Positions 36,635 through 46,011 are shown, counted from the stretch's first letter. The stretch is DNA of 64,000 nt from Rhizobium sp. Root482 (GCF_001426565.1 NZ_LMFA01000021.1:330458-394457); one strand, 5' to 3'. Notes: generated by a model not told the origin, from the letters alone. Made by a program: numbers and translations.

Positions 36635-38035
36635 TCAACACTCGACGACATTGACGGCGAGACCGCCGGTCGACGTCTCCTTGTATTTGTCGTGCATGTC
36701 GGCGCCGGTCTGGCGCATCGTCTCGATACAGGCATCGAGCGGCACGAAATGCTGGCCGTCTCCCTTGATCGCCAGCGAGGCGGCGGTGACGGCCTTGACC
36801 GCGCCGAGCGCGTTGCGTTCGATGCAGGGCACCTGCACGAGGCCGGCGATCGGATCGCAGGTCATGCCGAGGTGATGTTCGAGCGCGATCTCGGCGGCAT
36901 TCTCGACCTGTTCCGGCGAGCCGCCCATGACGGCTGCAAGGCCAGCGGCGGCCATTGCGGAAGCGGAGCCCACCTCCCCCTGGCAGCCGACCTCGGCGCC
37001 GGAGATCGAGGCGTTGAACTTGATGATTCCGCCGATGGCGGCGGCCGTCAGCAGATAGTCGCGGATACCGTGATGATCGGCGTCCTCGTGAAAATGCAGA
37101 TAATAGCGGATGGTGGCCGGAACCACGCCGGCGGCGCCATTGGTCGGCGAGGTGACGACACGGCCGCCGGCGGCATTCTCCTCGTTCACCGCCATGGCAT
37201 AGACGCTCAGCCAATCGTTGGCGAGCAGCGGATTGACCTTGTTGGAACGCCACTCGTCCTGCAGCTTGTCATGGATCATGGCGGCGCGGCGGCGTACCTT
37301 CAGGCCGCCGGGCAGGATTCCGGAACCGGTCAGGCCCCGGTCGATACAGCTTTTCATCGCCGCCCAGATCCGGTCGAGGCCCTCGTCGAGCTCTTCGCCC
37401 GACATCGAACATTCCTCGTTGGCGCGCTTCATCTGGGCGATCGTCAAGCCGGAGCGCGCCGCCATTTCGAGCATCTGCCTGGCGGACGCGAAGGGATAGG
37501 GAACCTTTATCCCGCCCGGCTTGGCCTTGCTTTCCTTCATCGCTTCCAGTTCCGTATCGGTCACGACGAAGCCGCCACCGATGGAATAATAGACGCGCTT
37601 GAGCAAAAGCCGCCCATCGCGGTCGAAGGCGGAAAAGGACATGCCGTTGGCATGGCCCGGCAGCGGAACCTTCTTGTCGAAAACCAGGTCGGTCTTCGGT
37701 TGGAACGCGTAAGCCGGATGGCCGGGGGGCGTGACCCGGCCGGTACGCTCGACCTCCTCGATGATCGGGTCCATGCGGTCGGGATCGACGCGGTCGGGGC
37801 GCTCGCCCATCAGGCCGAGGATGACCGCCCTGCCCGTGCCATGGCCGATGCCGGTAAAGGCGAGCGAGCCGTGCAGGCTCGCCTTGATGGAGGCGACGGC
37901 GGCATTGGCCGGACGCGGCCAGTCGCTCGACAGGATCAGCTCGAGAAAGCGGTTGGCCGCCGACATCGGCCCCATCGTGTGGGAACTCGACGGGCCGATA
38001 CCAATCTTGAAGACATCAAAAACCGAAAGAAACAT
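36635..38035 (-). CDS. sdaA: L-serine ammonia-lyase, iron-sulfur type
   Basis: Deaminates L-serine to pyruvate and ammonia using a 4Fe-4S cluster. 466 residues in the single-chain form: beta domain first ([19 protein letters not shown]) and alpha domain second, with the cluster Cys in [14 protein letters not shown] and near [13 protein letters not shown]. Length is typical. The start at [10 protein letters not shown] (38035) is the conserved one; the frame extends 15 codons upstream. Confidence 0.96.
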   Translation of the reverse strand: MFLSVFDVFKIGIGPSSSHTMGPMSAANRFLELILSSDWPRPANAAVASIKASLHGSLAFTGIGHGTGRAVILGLMGERPDRVDPDRMDPIIEEVERTGRVTPPGHPAYAFQPKTDLVFDKKVPLPGHANGMSFSAFDRDGRLLLKRVYYSIGGGFVVTDTELEAMKESKAKPGGIKVPYPFASARQMLEMAARSGLTIAQMKRANEECSMSGEELDEGLDRIWAAMKSCIDRGLTGSGILPGGLKVRRRAAMIHDKLQDEWRSNKVNPLLANDWLSVYAMAVNEENAAGGRVVTSPTNGAAGVVPATIRYYLHFHEDADHHGIRDYLLTAAAIGGIIKFNASISGAEVGCQGEVGSASAMAAAGLAAVMGGSPEQVENAAEIALEHHLGMTCDPIAGLVQVPCIERNALGAVKAVTAASLAIKGDGQHFVPLDACIETMRQTGADMHDKYKETSTGGLAVNVVEC

Positions 38036-38286
38036 TCCAACTCCGCCCGGACTGGAGGGTGCGGCGATATCGCCGGCCATGCCAGTCGCATCAAACTAGA
38101 ATATCGGCCCCCGTGTACCCCGGCGGTGTACCGACATCCGCTTCCGCGCGTGCGACACGATCCGCAGCCGGATGCCTGTAGCACGATCCCTGCCCTTAAG
38201 TCGCCATGCCGCAGGGGCGATTTCAAGAGGCGTCGCAAACTTTCCGCATGGCTTGCAATTTCGCCAAACCATGCCAGAAACAATGC

Positions 38287-38979
38287 ATGACATTGACCGA
38301 CTATATCGCGCTTTCGGTTTTCGCGCTTCTGTGGACCGGTTACAACTGGGCCACCGACGGCCGTGTGCAACTGAGCCGGGTCAGCCTGACACGGCTGATG
38401 ATGGATCACCGTCGCCGCTGGATCCTCAATTCGCTGACGCGCGACCTGAAGATGATCGACAGCCAGATCGTTGCCGGACTGCAGGCGGGAACGGCCTTCT
38501 TCGCCTCGACGACGATCTTCGCACTGGGCGGCTGTTTTGCGCTGCTGGGCGCCACCGACCAGGTCCAGTCGATCATGAACGACCTGCCTTATGTCTTTCA
38601 CGGCGGGCGCAGCAGTTTCGAGCTGAAGGTCGGCGGCCTTGCCTGCCTGTTCGCCTATTCGTTCTTCAAGTTCGCCTGGTCCTACCGGCTGTTCAACTAC
38701 TGCTCGATCCTGATGGGCGGCATTCCGATGATGTCGGACATGGTGCATGACCGCCCTGGTGCCGAGCGCGCCGCCGAACGGGCCATCCAGGTCAACATCC
38801 TGGCCGCCAAGAATTTCAATGCCGGGCTGCGCAGCATCTTCCTGTCGATCGGCTATCTGGGCTGGTTTGTCAGTCCCTATGTGTTCATGGCACTGACCGT
38901 CTTCGTCATCTTCGTCCTGGCGCGCCGGCAATTCTACTCGGAAGCGCGCGCCGCCCTTCTTGACGACACAAACTCCTGA
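38287..38979 (+). CDS. DUF599 family membrane protein
   Basis: 230-residue integral membrane protein of the DUF599 family, with hydrophobic segments near residues 3-20, 70-92, 118-138 and 185-215. Family-typical pieces are TDYIALSVFALLWTGYN and MDHRRRWI. Function unknown. The ATG at 38287 is preferred over one 81 bases upstream because the family begins with the first helix. Divergent from sdaA. Confidence 0.85.
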   Translation: MTLTDYIALSVFALLWTGYNWATDGRVQLSRVSLTRLMMDHRRRWILNSLTRDLKMIDSQIVAGLQAGTAFFASTTIFALGGCFALLGATDQVQSIMNDLPYVFHGGRSSFELKVGGLACLFAYSFFKFAWSYRLFNYCSILMGGIPMMSDMVHDRPGAERAAERAIQVNILAAKNFNAGLRSIFLSIGYLGWFVSPYVFMALTVFVIFVLARRQFYSEARAALLDDTNS

Positions 38980-39061
38980 AATCCAGGCATGACACGGTGA
39001 GACGGTGCGCCTGGCGCAAGCTCGCCGGGCTATGTTTCATCGATCCGGAAAGCCTGACATC

Positions 39062-40063
39062 ATGTCGATTATCGATAGTGGCACGAAAAACGAAGCTGAA
39101 GCCGTGGCGATACCGGTAAAGCGGGGACGCATATGGGCGATAGATGCCCTGCGCGGCGTGGCGTTGATCGCCATGGCGACCTACCATTTCTCCTGGGACC
39201 TCGAATATTTCGGCTATCTCGAGGCGGGCACCGTCGGGGCCGGCGGCTTCAAGCTCTATGCGCGGCTGATCGCCGGCAGCTTCCTGTTCCTGGCCGGCGC
39301 CAGCCTCGTGCTCGGACATTTTCCGATCCTGCGGCCAAAATCCTTCCTCACGCGCCTTGCGCGGATCATCGCCGCGGCGCTGGTCATCACCATCGCCACC
39401 TGGTTCGCCTTTCCCGACAGTTTCATCTTCTTCGGCATCCTGCATTCTATCGCCGCCGCCAGCGTGATCGGACTGGTCTTCCTGCGCCTGCCGGCCCTGG
39501 TGACGCTTGCCGCCGCCTGCGCGGTGTTCGCCGCTCCCTTCTATCTGCGCTCCCCTCTGTTCGACATGCCGGCGCTCTGGTGGGTCGGGCTTTCGCAGAC
39601 GCTGCCGCGCTCGAACGACTATGTGCCGCTCCTGCCTTGGCTGGCGCCCTTCCTTGCCGGGATGGCCGCCGCGCGGCTGGCGCTTTCCTTCGGCTGGCTG
39701 GAGAGATTGCGCGGGGTGACGGACAAATGGTGGAAGACCGCGCTTTCGACAGCCGGGCGGCACAGCCTGGCGATCTACCTCCTGCACCAGCCGCTGCTGT
39801 TCGGCCTCGTCTTTCTCTTCGCGCTTGTCTTTCCGGCTGCAAAACCCGATCCCGTCGCGGCTTTCCAGTCAAGCTGCGTCGCCAGATGCAGCGAGAGTGA
39901 GAGCGTCGGGCTCTGCACGCGTTTCTGCGACTGCACGCTCGACGAACTGATGGCCGCCGATCTCTTCGAGCCCTTGAATGCCGGCAAGACCGACGCCGAG
40001 GCGAACGCGCATATTGCGCGAATCGCCGAGCAATGCACGATGGATGCACGAGCGAAGGAATAG
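39062..40063 (+). CDS. DUF1624 (heparan-alpha-glucosaminide acetyltransferase-like) membrane protein
   Basis: 333 residues with about eight membrane helices. RIWAIDALRGVALIAMATYH is the signature of the DUF1624/acyltransferase-3-like group, whose members may move acyl groups across the membrane. Unusually, the last 70 residues form a soluble tail with five Cys in about 20 residues (C-x3-C-x8-C-x3-C-x-C), preceded by the final helix. The tail may bind metal or form disulphides. The ATG at 39062 is chosen over 39005. The isoprenylcysteine methyltransferase-like gene starts four bases after the stop. Confidence 0.82.
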   Translation: MSIIDSGTKNEAEAVAIPVKRGRIWAIDALRGVALIAMATYHFSWDLEYFGYLEAGTVGAGGFKLYARLIAGSFLFLAGASLVLGHFPILRPKSFLTRLARIIAAALVITIATWFAFPDSFIFFGILHSIAAASVIGLVFLRLPALVTLAAACAVFAAPFYLRSPLFDMPALWWVGLSQTLPRSNDYVPLLPWLAPFLAGMAAARLALSFGWLERLRGVTDKWWKTALSTAGRHSLAIYLLHQPLLFGLVFLFALVFPAAKPDPVAAFQSSCVARCSESESVGLCTRFCDCTLDELMAADLFEPLNAGKTDAEANAHIARIAEQCTMDARAKE

Positions 40064-40066
40064 GAC

Positions 40067-40540
40067 ATGAACGCCTATCGAGCCAAACCGCTAAGCTACC
40101 CCTGGCCACCCGTTCTTTACGCGGCGGCAGTGCTGGCGGCGGTTTTTCTCGAACGCATGGCGCCGATCGCCGTCTCGCACAGTCATGGCTGGGCGCCCTG
40201 GCTTGCCGGCTCACTGCTGGTGACGATGGCGGTCTCGCTCGATATCTGGGCGGTGAAGACGCTGATCGAAAGGCGCACGACGGTGCTGCCGCACCGCTGC
40301 TCTTCCCATCTGGTGACCTGCGGACCGTTCCGCTTCACCCGCAATCCGATCTATCTCGGCGATACATTGATACTGGCCGGCCTCGGGCTGATCACGCTCA
40401 ATCCGTGGTGGCTCATCATGGCCAGCGCCACGGTCGTTGTCGCCACCGCTTTCGCCGTCCGCAAGGAGGAACTGCATCTCCTGTCGCGATTCGGCTTCGA
40501 ATTCGAACGCTATCGTCGCGCCACCAGCCGCTGGATCTAG
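40067..40540 (+). CDS. Isoprenylcysteine carboxyl methyltransferase-family membrane protein
   Basis: 157-residue membrane protein with three to four helices and the C-terminal cofactor motif of the ICMT/phospholipid methyltransferase group: GPFRFTRNPIYLGDTLILAG, then RKEELHLLSRFGFEFERYR. Probably an SAM-dependent methyltransferase acting on a lipid-like substrate. Co-transcribed with the DUF1624 gene. Confidence 0.85.
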   Translation: MNAYRAKPLSYPWPPVLYAAAVLAAVFLERMAPIAVSHSHGWAPWLAGSLLVTMAVSLDIWAVKTLIERRTTVLPHRCSSHLVTCGPFRFTRNPIYLGDTLILAGLGLITLNPWWLIMASATVVVATAFAVRKEELHLLSRFGFEFERYRRATSRWI

Positions 40541-40565
40541 GAGCATCCCCTAGACTTCAGCCCGC

Positions 40566-40952
40566 TCAGGTCCCCACGCCGATTTCGGCCAGGCGCGTCA
40601 GGCAGGCTTCCTCGACATTACTCAGTTCTTCAAGCGTCTCTTCGATGTCCTTGCGCTTCTGGTTGAGCTCGTCGCGCTTTTCCTCGACGCGCTTCATCAG
40701 CAGTCGCAATTGCCCGGCTTCGCCCGGCGGATCGCGATAGACCTGGATGATTTCGCGGATTTCGGCGATGGTGAATCCGATACGGCGGCCACGCAGGATT
40801 TCCATGATCAGCCGGCGGTCTGCCGAACGGAACAGCCGGGTGCGGCCGCGCCGTTCCGGATTGATCAGGCCCTCATCCTCGTAGAAGCGCAGCGTCCGGG
40901 TTGAAACGCCGAATTCCCGTGTCAGCTCGGTAATGGTATAATATTTGTTCAC
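40566..40952 (-). CDS. MerR-family transcriptional regulator
   Basis: 128 residues: an N-terminal MerR winged helix-turn-helix (YTITELTREFGVSTRTLRFY and EDEGLINPER), then a helical linker and a coiled coil rich in Glu/Lys (about 75-115). No Cys suited to metal sensing is present apart from one near the C-terminus, so the ligand is unknown. A GTG start at 40952 with GAGGCAGG upstream is preferred; the open frame reaches a TTG at 40985. The candidate operator at 41064-41085 implies autoregulation. Confidence 0.85.
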   Translation of the reverse strand: MNKYYTITELTREFGVSTRTLRFYEDEGLINPERRGRTRLFRSADRRLIMEILRGRRIGFTIAEIREIIQVYRDPPGEAGQLRLLMKRVEEKRDELNQKRKDIEETLEELSNVEEACLTRLAEIGVGT

Positions 40953-41063
40953 GCCTGCCTCGTCTGGAACCGCAACCTGGCGCAAGGCCGGAAACGAAAG
41001 TTGCGATTGTAATGCGCCGCCTGTCTTGGCCCAACCTGGTTGGCGAAGACAGGGTCAGTGTTA

Positions 41064-41085
41064 TTGACTTTGACGTAAAAGTCAA
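41064..41085 (-). promoter_or_regulatory. Candidate MerR operator
   Basis: TTGACTTT-GACGTA-AAAGTCAA, a perfect 8-bp dyad with 6-base centre. On the minus strand the half-site TTGACT can serve as -35 for merR with a weak TAACAC further on. It lies 112 bases before the merR start and abuts the end of mgtE. Confidence 0.6.
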
Positions 41086-41089
41086 ACTT

Positions 41090-42517
41090 TCAGCCGACGT
41101 GAAACCACCAGGTGGCGAGCCCGAGGAATGCGAAAAAGCCGATGACATCGGTGACCATCGTGAGGAAGACCGCCGACGAAACGGCGGGATCGGCGCCAAA
41201 CCGGTCGAGCAGCAGCGGGATCATGATGCCGGCAAGGGCAGCGGCGATCATGTTGATCAACATGGCGACGGCGATGATGCCGCCAAGATTGACATCCTGA
41301 AACCAGGCGCCGGCGGCAAGCCCGATCAGGACCCCGAAAAGCAGGCCGTTCAGCAGGCCGACGCCCGCCTCGCGGCGAATGACCCGAAACGCGTTGTGAA
41401 TGTCGAGATTGCGGGTTGCCAATGCCCGAACGGTTACCGTCATCGTCTGCGAACCGGCATTGCCGCCCATGCCGGCGACGATCGGCATCAGCACCGCAAG
41501 GGCGACGATCTGCTGGATGGTGGCATCGAACAAGCTGATGACCGAGGCGGCCAGGAAGGCCGTCACCAGATTGACGAGCAGCCAGACGATACGCGACCGG
41601 GAGGCATCGATGATCGAATCGGACAATTCCTCGTCGCCGACGCCGCCGAGGCGCATCAGGTCCTCCTCCGCCTCCTCCTGGATGACGTCGACGACGTCAT
41701 CGATGGTGAGGACGCCGACCAGCCGGTTGTTCTCATCGACGACAGCGGCCGACAGAAGGTCGTACTGCTCGAACAGCTGGGCCGCCTCTTCCTGGTCCAT
41801 CTCGGCCGGCACCGGATGATTGGTATCCCGCATGATCGTCTCGATCTTGACCGAGCGCTTGGAACGCAGGAGGCGGTCGAGATCGAGCGCGCCCAAAAGC
41901 TTGAAGGTCGGGTCGATGACGAAAATCTGGGTAAAGCTCTCGGGAAGATCGGCATCCTCGCGCATATAGTCGATCGTCTGGCCGACCGTCCAGAAGGGCG
42001 GCACCGCGACGAATTCCGTCTGCATGCGGCGGCCGGCCGTGCTTTCGGGATAGTCCAGAGACCGGCGAAGCCGCACCCGCTCGGTGAACGGCAGCTTGGA
42101 GAGGATTTCCTCCTGGTCCTCCTGGTCGAGGTCCTCGAGAATATAGACCGCGTCGTCGGAATCCATTTCGCCGAGTGCCGCGGCGATGCGCTCGTTCGGC
42201 AGATGCTCGACGATGTCGAGACGGATCGCCTCATCGACCTCGGTCAGCGCCGACAGGTCGAAATCGTCGCCGAGCAGCGAGACCAGCGCCCGGCGCTGAT
42301 CCTGCTGGATCGCCTCCAGGAGGTCACCCATTTCAGAGGCATGCAGGCGGGCGACGTGCTGGCGGAGATAGAGCAGATCGCGATCGGCGACGGCGGCGCC
42401 GACATGCATCAGATAGTCCGAGCGGACCGAACCGTCTTCCGCATAGATATCGAAGCCGTCATAGACGTCTTCGTCCACCGGGATGCGATCCCCATCCTGT
42501 CCGCCGATGTTGCTCAT
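41090..42517 (-). CDS. mgtE: Magnesium transporter MgtE
   Basis: 475-residue magnesium channel. N-domain of superhelical repeats (LRQHVARLHASEMGDLLEAI), two CBS domains (about 165-290) that gate the pore by sensing Mg, and five C-terminal membrane helices with the pore signature PIVAGMGGNAGSQTMTV. The acidic N-terminal lead is usual. No Mg-responsive leader was seen upstream; 247 bases separate it from the peptide deformylase-like gene's start on the other strand, and the intervening Arg/Pro-rich frames are not called. Confidence 0.96.
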   Translation of the reverse strand: MSNIGGQDGDRIPVDEDVYDGFDIYAEDGSVRSDYLMHVGAAVADRDLLYLRQHVARLHASEMGDLLEAIQQDQRRALVSLLGDDFDLSALTEVDEAIRLDIVEHLPNERIAAALGEMDSDDAVYILEDLDQEDQEEILSKLPFTERVRLRRSLDYPESTAGRRMQTEFVAVPPFWTVGQTIDYMREDADLPESFTQIFVIDPTFKLLGALDLDRLLRSKRSVKIETIMRDTNHPVPAEMDQEEAAQLFEQYDLLSAAVVDENNRLVGVLTIDDVVDVIQEEAEEDLMRLGGVGDEELSDSIIDASRSRIVWLLVNLVTAFLAASVISLFDATIQQIVALAVLMPIVAGMGGNAGSQTMTVTVRALATRNLDIHNAFRVIRREAGVGLLNGLLFGVLIGLAAGAWFQDVNLGGIIAVAMLINMIAAALAGIMIPLLLDRFGADPAVSSAVFLTMVTDVIGFFAFLGLATWWFHVG

Positions 42518-42764
42518 CGCCCCGCCTCAAAAGAATTGCAGCCGCCCAAGGCGCTGGCGCAAGGCCGGGCGCGACGAGGGATGCCTGTCGGTTCACGGTG
42601 GTCGCGGCACCCAGACGGATGCCGTATTTCCCCTGCTAAACCAATCGGGCGGCAAGGTCCACCTTCGGATGGAACGGCGGGTCGATGCCGTTTCATTTTT
42701 GTCCAAGCTGTTGCAAAATCATGCGAATTGTTTAGGTCTTGGGGCCTGCATGGAGGAGCCCGAC

Positions 42765-43265
42765 ATGGCCAAACGTCCGATCCTGCGCTATCCGGACCAG
42801 CGGCTGCAGCTGCCGGCGCTTGCCGCGGAACGGTTCGGCGCGGAGCTTTCGATACTTGCCGGCGATCTTCTCGAGACGATGCGGGCGGCGCCCGGAATAG
42901 GCATCACCGCGCCGCATATCGGTGTGCTGCAACGCGTTACGGTCATCGAACTCGACGCCGCCACGGGCGCCAGAACCTATGTGAACCCGAAAATCCTCTG
43001 GTCATCGGACGAAACGATCCTGCATGCGGAAGGCAGCGTCTCCATGCCCGGGATCAGCGAAGAGGTGCTGCGCGCGCACCGGGTTCGCGTCGGCTATCAA
43101 ACCTTGTCGGGAGAACAAGCGGAGGAAGACGCCGAAGGTCTGATGTCCATCTGCCTGCAGCACGAGATCGACCAGCTCGACGGCATCTTCTGGCTGCAGC
43201 GCCTGTCCCGCCTGAAGCGCGACCGTGCGGTCAAACGGTTTTCCAAGCAGATGAAATCGGGCTGA
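42765..43265 (+). CDS. Peptide deformylase-like protein, metal site degraded
   Basis: 166-residue protein of the peptide deformylase fold. All three motifs are present but altered: GIGITAPH (44-51) with His where Gln is invariant, EGSVS (89-93) with Ser91 instead of the metal-binding Cys, and HEIDQ (133-137) with Gln137 instead of the second metal His. Only His133 and Glu134 remain, so deformylase activity is unlikely. Such paralogues are frequent beside an active def elsewhere in the genome. The ATG at 42765 has GGAGG eight bases upstream; an ATG at 42750 is less likely. Confidence 0.88.
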   Translation: MAKRPILRYPDQRLQLPALAAERFGAELSILAGDLLETMRAAPGIGITAPHIGVLQRVTVIELDAATGARTYVNPKILWSSDETILHAEGSVSMPGISEEVLRAHRVRVGYQTLSGEQAEEDAEGLMSICLQHEIDQLDGIFWLQRLSRLKRDRAVKRFSKQMKSG

Positions 43266-43273
43266 ACGGAGAT

Positions 43274-43299
43274 ACAAAAAAACCCGCGCGAGGCGGGTT
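43274..43299 (-). terminator. Terminator of the tRNA-Leu gene
   Basis: On the minus strand AACCCGC, loop CTCGC, GCGGGTT followed by TTTTT. It can also fold at the end of the deformylase-like transcript on the plus strand, with only a short TTCTTG after it. Confidence 0.8.
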
Positions 43300-43321
43300 C
43301 TTGTCCTGGCTTTGAGCCAGA

Positions 43322-43406
43322 TGGTGCGGTCGAGAAGACTCGAACTTCCACGGGTTGCCCCACAGCGACCTCAACGCTGCGCGTCTACCAATTCCGCCAC
43401 GACCGC
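43322..43406 (-). tRNA. tRNA-Leu (anticodon GAG)
   Basis: 85 nucleotides including an encoded CCA end. Acceptor stem GCGGTCG/CGACCGC, discriminator A, D-arm GTGGCGGAATTGGTAGACGC-type, anticodon stem CAGCG/CGCTG with loop TTGAGGT, long variable arm as required for leucine (class II), and TTCGAGTC T loop. Reads CUC and CUU codons. Confidence 0.96.
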
Positions 43407-43442
43407 ATCGTGGTAGGTGCCCGATTGCTCCGGCGGGGCTGC

Positions 43443-43471
43443 ATGTAGCAAAAGCATTTGGGGTGCACAAG
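43443..43471 (-). promoter_or_regulatory. Promoter of tRNA-Leu
   Basis: On the minus strand CTTGTG (-35) and CTACAT (-10) with a 17-base spacer, a good match to the rhizobial sigma-70 form CTTGAC-17-CTATAT, ending 37 bases before the tRNA. Confidence 0.65.
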
Positions 43472-43602
43472 GGCATGACGACAGAAAGTTGACGGCGGCA
43501 GCGACTATTTCGGCGGACCTCTCTCCGCGGCCCCGAGTTTGCTGGACTCCGGGGCTCAAAGATACCATTTAGAGGGCAGATTTAAGCAGGATCGAAAGCA
43601 TC

Positions 43603-44355
43603 ATGCACCGCGAAAGCCTTGAAAAGACATTCTTCGCAGCACCGGGCCAAGCGCCCGTGCGATGGAGAATCGCCCCTGCCCCCGTCGCCTATCTGGATGC
43701 GATCGAAACCATGGAGCGCGAAGCCGCCGCCATCGCCGCCGGCGAGGCCGACGAGCTCGTCTGGCTGGTCGAGCATCCACCGCTCTATACCGCCGGCACC
43801 AGCGCCGATGCCGCCGACCTGGTGATGCCCGACCGCTTCCCCGTTTTCCAGACTGGCCGGGGCGGCGAATATACCTATCACGGGCCGGGCCAGCGGGTCG
43901 TCTACACCATGCTCGACCTCAAGCGGCGCAAACAGGACGTGCGCGCCTTCGTGGCCGCGCTGGAGAGCCTGGTCATCGAAACGCTGGCCTCGATGAATGT
44001 CAGGGGCGAGCGCCGCGAGGACCGGGTCGGCGTCTGGGTGCGCCGTCCCGAACGGCCGGCGCTCGCAAATGGCACTGTCGCCGAAGACAAGATCGCCGCT
44101 ATCGGCATCCGCCTGCGCAAATGGGTGAGTTTTCATGGATTGTCGCTGAATGTCGAACCCGACCTCGACCATTTCGGCGGCATCGTACCCTGCGGCATTC
44201 GCGGCTACGGCGTCACCAGCCTCGTCGATCTCGGCCTGCCGGTGGCGATGGCGGATGTCGATCTGGCGCTTCGCCAATCCTTCGAGGACATATTCGGGGC
44301 AACCATTGCCGACGAAGCGCAGGTTTCCGCCTCTGACAGCCGGTCTTTCGCTTAA
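43603..44355 (+). CDS. lipB: Lipoyl(octanoyl) transferase
   Basis: Moves octanoyl from acyl carrier protein to lipoate-dependent enzymes. 250 residues: [21 protein letters not shown] is the substrate-binding signature, the catalytic Lys is in [12 protein letters not shown], and the acyl-accepting Cys is in [15 protein letters not shown]. The His of the WVSFHG motif is intact. ATG at 43603; upstream sequence AAGCAGGATCG is a weak site. Stands alone between the tRNA and a convergent gene. Confidence 0.95.
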   Translation: MHRESLEKTFFAAPGQAPVRWRIAPAPVAYLDAIETMEREAAAIAAGEADELVWLVEHPPLYTAGTSADAADLVMPDRFPVFQTGRGGEYTYHGPGQRVVYTMLDLKRRKQDVRAFVAALESLVIETLASMNVRGERREDRVGVWVRRPERPALANGTVAEDKIAAIGIRLRKWVSFHGLSLNVEPDLDHFGGIVPCGIRGYGVTSLVDLGLPVAMADVDLALRQSFEDIFGATIADEAQVSASDSRSFA

Positions 44356-44380
44356 GGCGATTCCCGGCCGGCAAGCGGCC

Positions 44381-44980
44381 TCAGGCGGCGGCGGTTGTCT
44401 GCGGCTGTCCCGTCAGGATGCCGATCCGACCGAGCATGCGACGTTCGCCGGGCGTCAGATGGCGGCCGCGCGAGCGTGCAATGGCGCTCATCACCCGGCT
44501 GACCAGCGCGATATCGGCCTTCAGCAAGCCGTGTCTGCGGCTGCCCCGCATTCCGGCCCAGGCGCCGGTCTCCTCGCTGATGGCAAGATGGATCTGTTCC
44601 AGCGCGAAGATCGACAGGCTTTCGGGAATATGGGAGGCCATGTCGATGACATGGAACAGGAGTTCAAGTTCGATCGGCGAGCTGACAACGCCACGCGTCG
44701 AAATCATGGAGATCAGCCAATCAGCATTGAATTCGTCCATGGCGCCCTGCGGATAGCAGTAACGGACAATGAAATCGGTCATCGTCTCGATGAAATAATG
44801 GTGCCATTCGGGACATTTTTCGCTGCAGGAATTGTTGATCGCCAGGAGAATCACCGCATCCTGCGACGTGGAGAGCCCCTGGACGAAAACATGATCGCGC
44901 AGAATGTCGATATCTTCGGCAGTCAGCCGTATTTTTCCGGCGATCACACGTGCTGGATACGAAAGATGAAGTTCGCCCAT
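44381..44980 (-). CDS. Hypothetical protein, rhizobial
   Basis: 199-residue soluble, mostly helical protein with no family I recognise. Notable are several Cys (SCSEKCPEW and RYCYPQ) and a basic Arg-rich C-terminal segment (SRRHG, ARSRGRHLTPGERRM) ending in Thr/Ala. The Cys pair followed by His-His (PEWHHYF) could bind metal, but this is a guess. Convergent with lipB, and possibly downstream of the transporter gene. Confidence 0.6.
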   Translation of the reverse strand: MGELHLSYPARVIAGKIRLTAEDIDILRDHVFVQGLSTSQDAVILLAINNSCSEKCPEWHHYFIETMTDFIVRYCYPQGAMDEFNADWLISMISTRGVVSSPIELELLFHVIDMASHIPESLSIFALEQIHLAISEETGAWAGMRGSRRHGLLKADIALVSRVMSAIARSRGRHLTPGERRMLGRIGILTGQPQTTAAA

Positions 44981-45075
44981 CTCTTTCCTCCCGTTTCGTC
45001 ATGAAACTGCAACTAGGGTAGGACCAAGCTCTTTCCAACATGAAAAGAATAAGCCTGAACAAAGGCTTGCACGAT

Positions 45076-46011
45076 TCATTCAATTTTTACCTTTGACCGC
45101 TCGCGCCAGATCATGAACAGGCCGGAGCCGACGATGATGGCGATGCCCAGCCATTTCGACGAGGTCGGGAATTCATCGAAGATCAGGAAGCCGAGCGCGG
45201 TGCCGGTGATGATCTCGAAATAGTGGAACGGCGCCAGCAGCGAAGCGGGCGCGGCCTGGAAAGCCTTGACGACAAGAAGGTGGCCGTAACCGGAGATAAC
45301 CCCAAGCGCGACGACCAGAACCCAGCCGAGCGCGGAATGGGGAAGCGAAGGGACGAAATCCACCGCGCCGGCACCATGCCCGACCGCGATCACCACCATC
45401 ATGAACAGCGAGCCGCCGATACCGGCGACCGTCTGCATCGACAAGGGCGTGTCGGCGGCACCGAGCGCCCGGTTCATCAATAGATAGCAGGCAAACAGGA
45501 AGGCGCATCCCACCGGCAGCAGCGCCTTGAGCCCGAACAGTTCGAAACTGGGCTGAATGACGATCATCGCGCCGCCGAAGCCGACGACGATCGCCAGCCA
45601 GCGCCGCCAGCCGACCTTTTCGCCGAGCACCAGGGCGGAAAGGCAGGTCAGGATGAAGGGCTCGACGAAATAGATGGCGAAGACATCGGCGAGCGGCATG
45701 TATTTGACGGAAACGAAGAACAGAAGCGCGGCGGCGGCCAGAAGCACGCCACGCAGCAGGTTGTACCAGAGCCGTTTTGGCTTCAGTGCCTTAAGGCCGC
45801 CGGAGGAAACGAGAAGCGGCAGCACCGACAGGAGCTGGAAGAAGAAGCGGTAGAACGTCACCTGCCCCGGCGACATGCCCTGATAGACCGCCATATATTT
45901 GGCGATCGCATCCATGCAGGGCAGGATGATCATCGCGACGAGCAGGATCGCGACGCCCTGCATGGCGCTATGGGCCGGCGCGGCGACGGCAGTGGACGAC
46001 GGGATGGTCAC
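45076..46011 (-). CDS. EamA/DMT-superfamily transporter
   Basis: 311-residue membrane protein with ten predicted helices in two EamA repeats (RhaT/RarD-like; LPCMDAIAKYMAVYQGMSPGQ opens the first and MQTVAGIGGSLF the second). Likely an exporter of metabolites or amino acids; substrate unknown. A GTG start at 46011 is preferred, with GGAG seven bases upstream, over the ATG at 45963 (MQGVAILL); the 437-residue open frame would add a long Arg-rich N-terminus without support. Confidence 0.82.
   Translation of the reverse strand: MTIPSSTAVAAPAHSAMQGVAILLVAMIILPCMDAIAKYMAVYQGMSPGQVTFYRFFFQLLSVLPLLVSSGGLKALKPKRLWYNLLRGVLLAAAALLFFVSVKYMPLADVFAIYFVEPFILTCLSALVLGEKVGWRRWLAIVVGFGGAMIVIQPSFELFGLKALLPVGCAFLFACYLLMNRALGAADTPLSMQTVAGIGGSLFMMVVIAVGHGAGAVDFVPSLPHSALGWVLVVALGVISGYGHLLVVKAFQAAPASLLAPFHYFEIITGTALGFLIFDEFPTSSKWLGIAIIVGSGLFMIWRERSKVKIE

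Noticed and set aside
41012-43315. 767-codon open frame on the plus strand across mgtE
   Set aside because: Antisense shadow of mgtE at high GC; no motif, no ribosome site.
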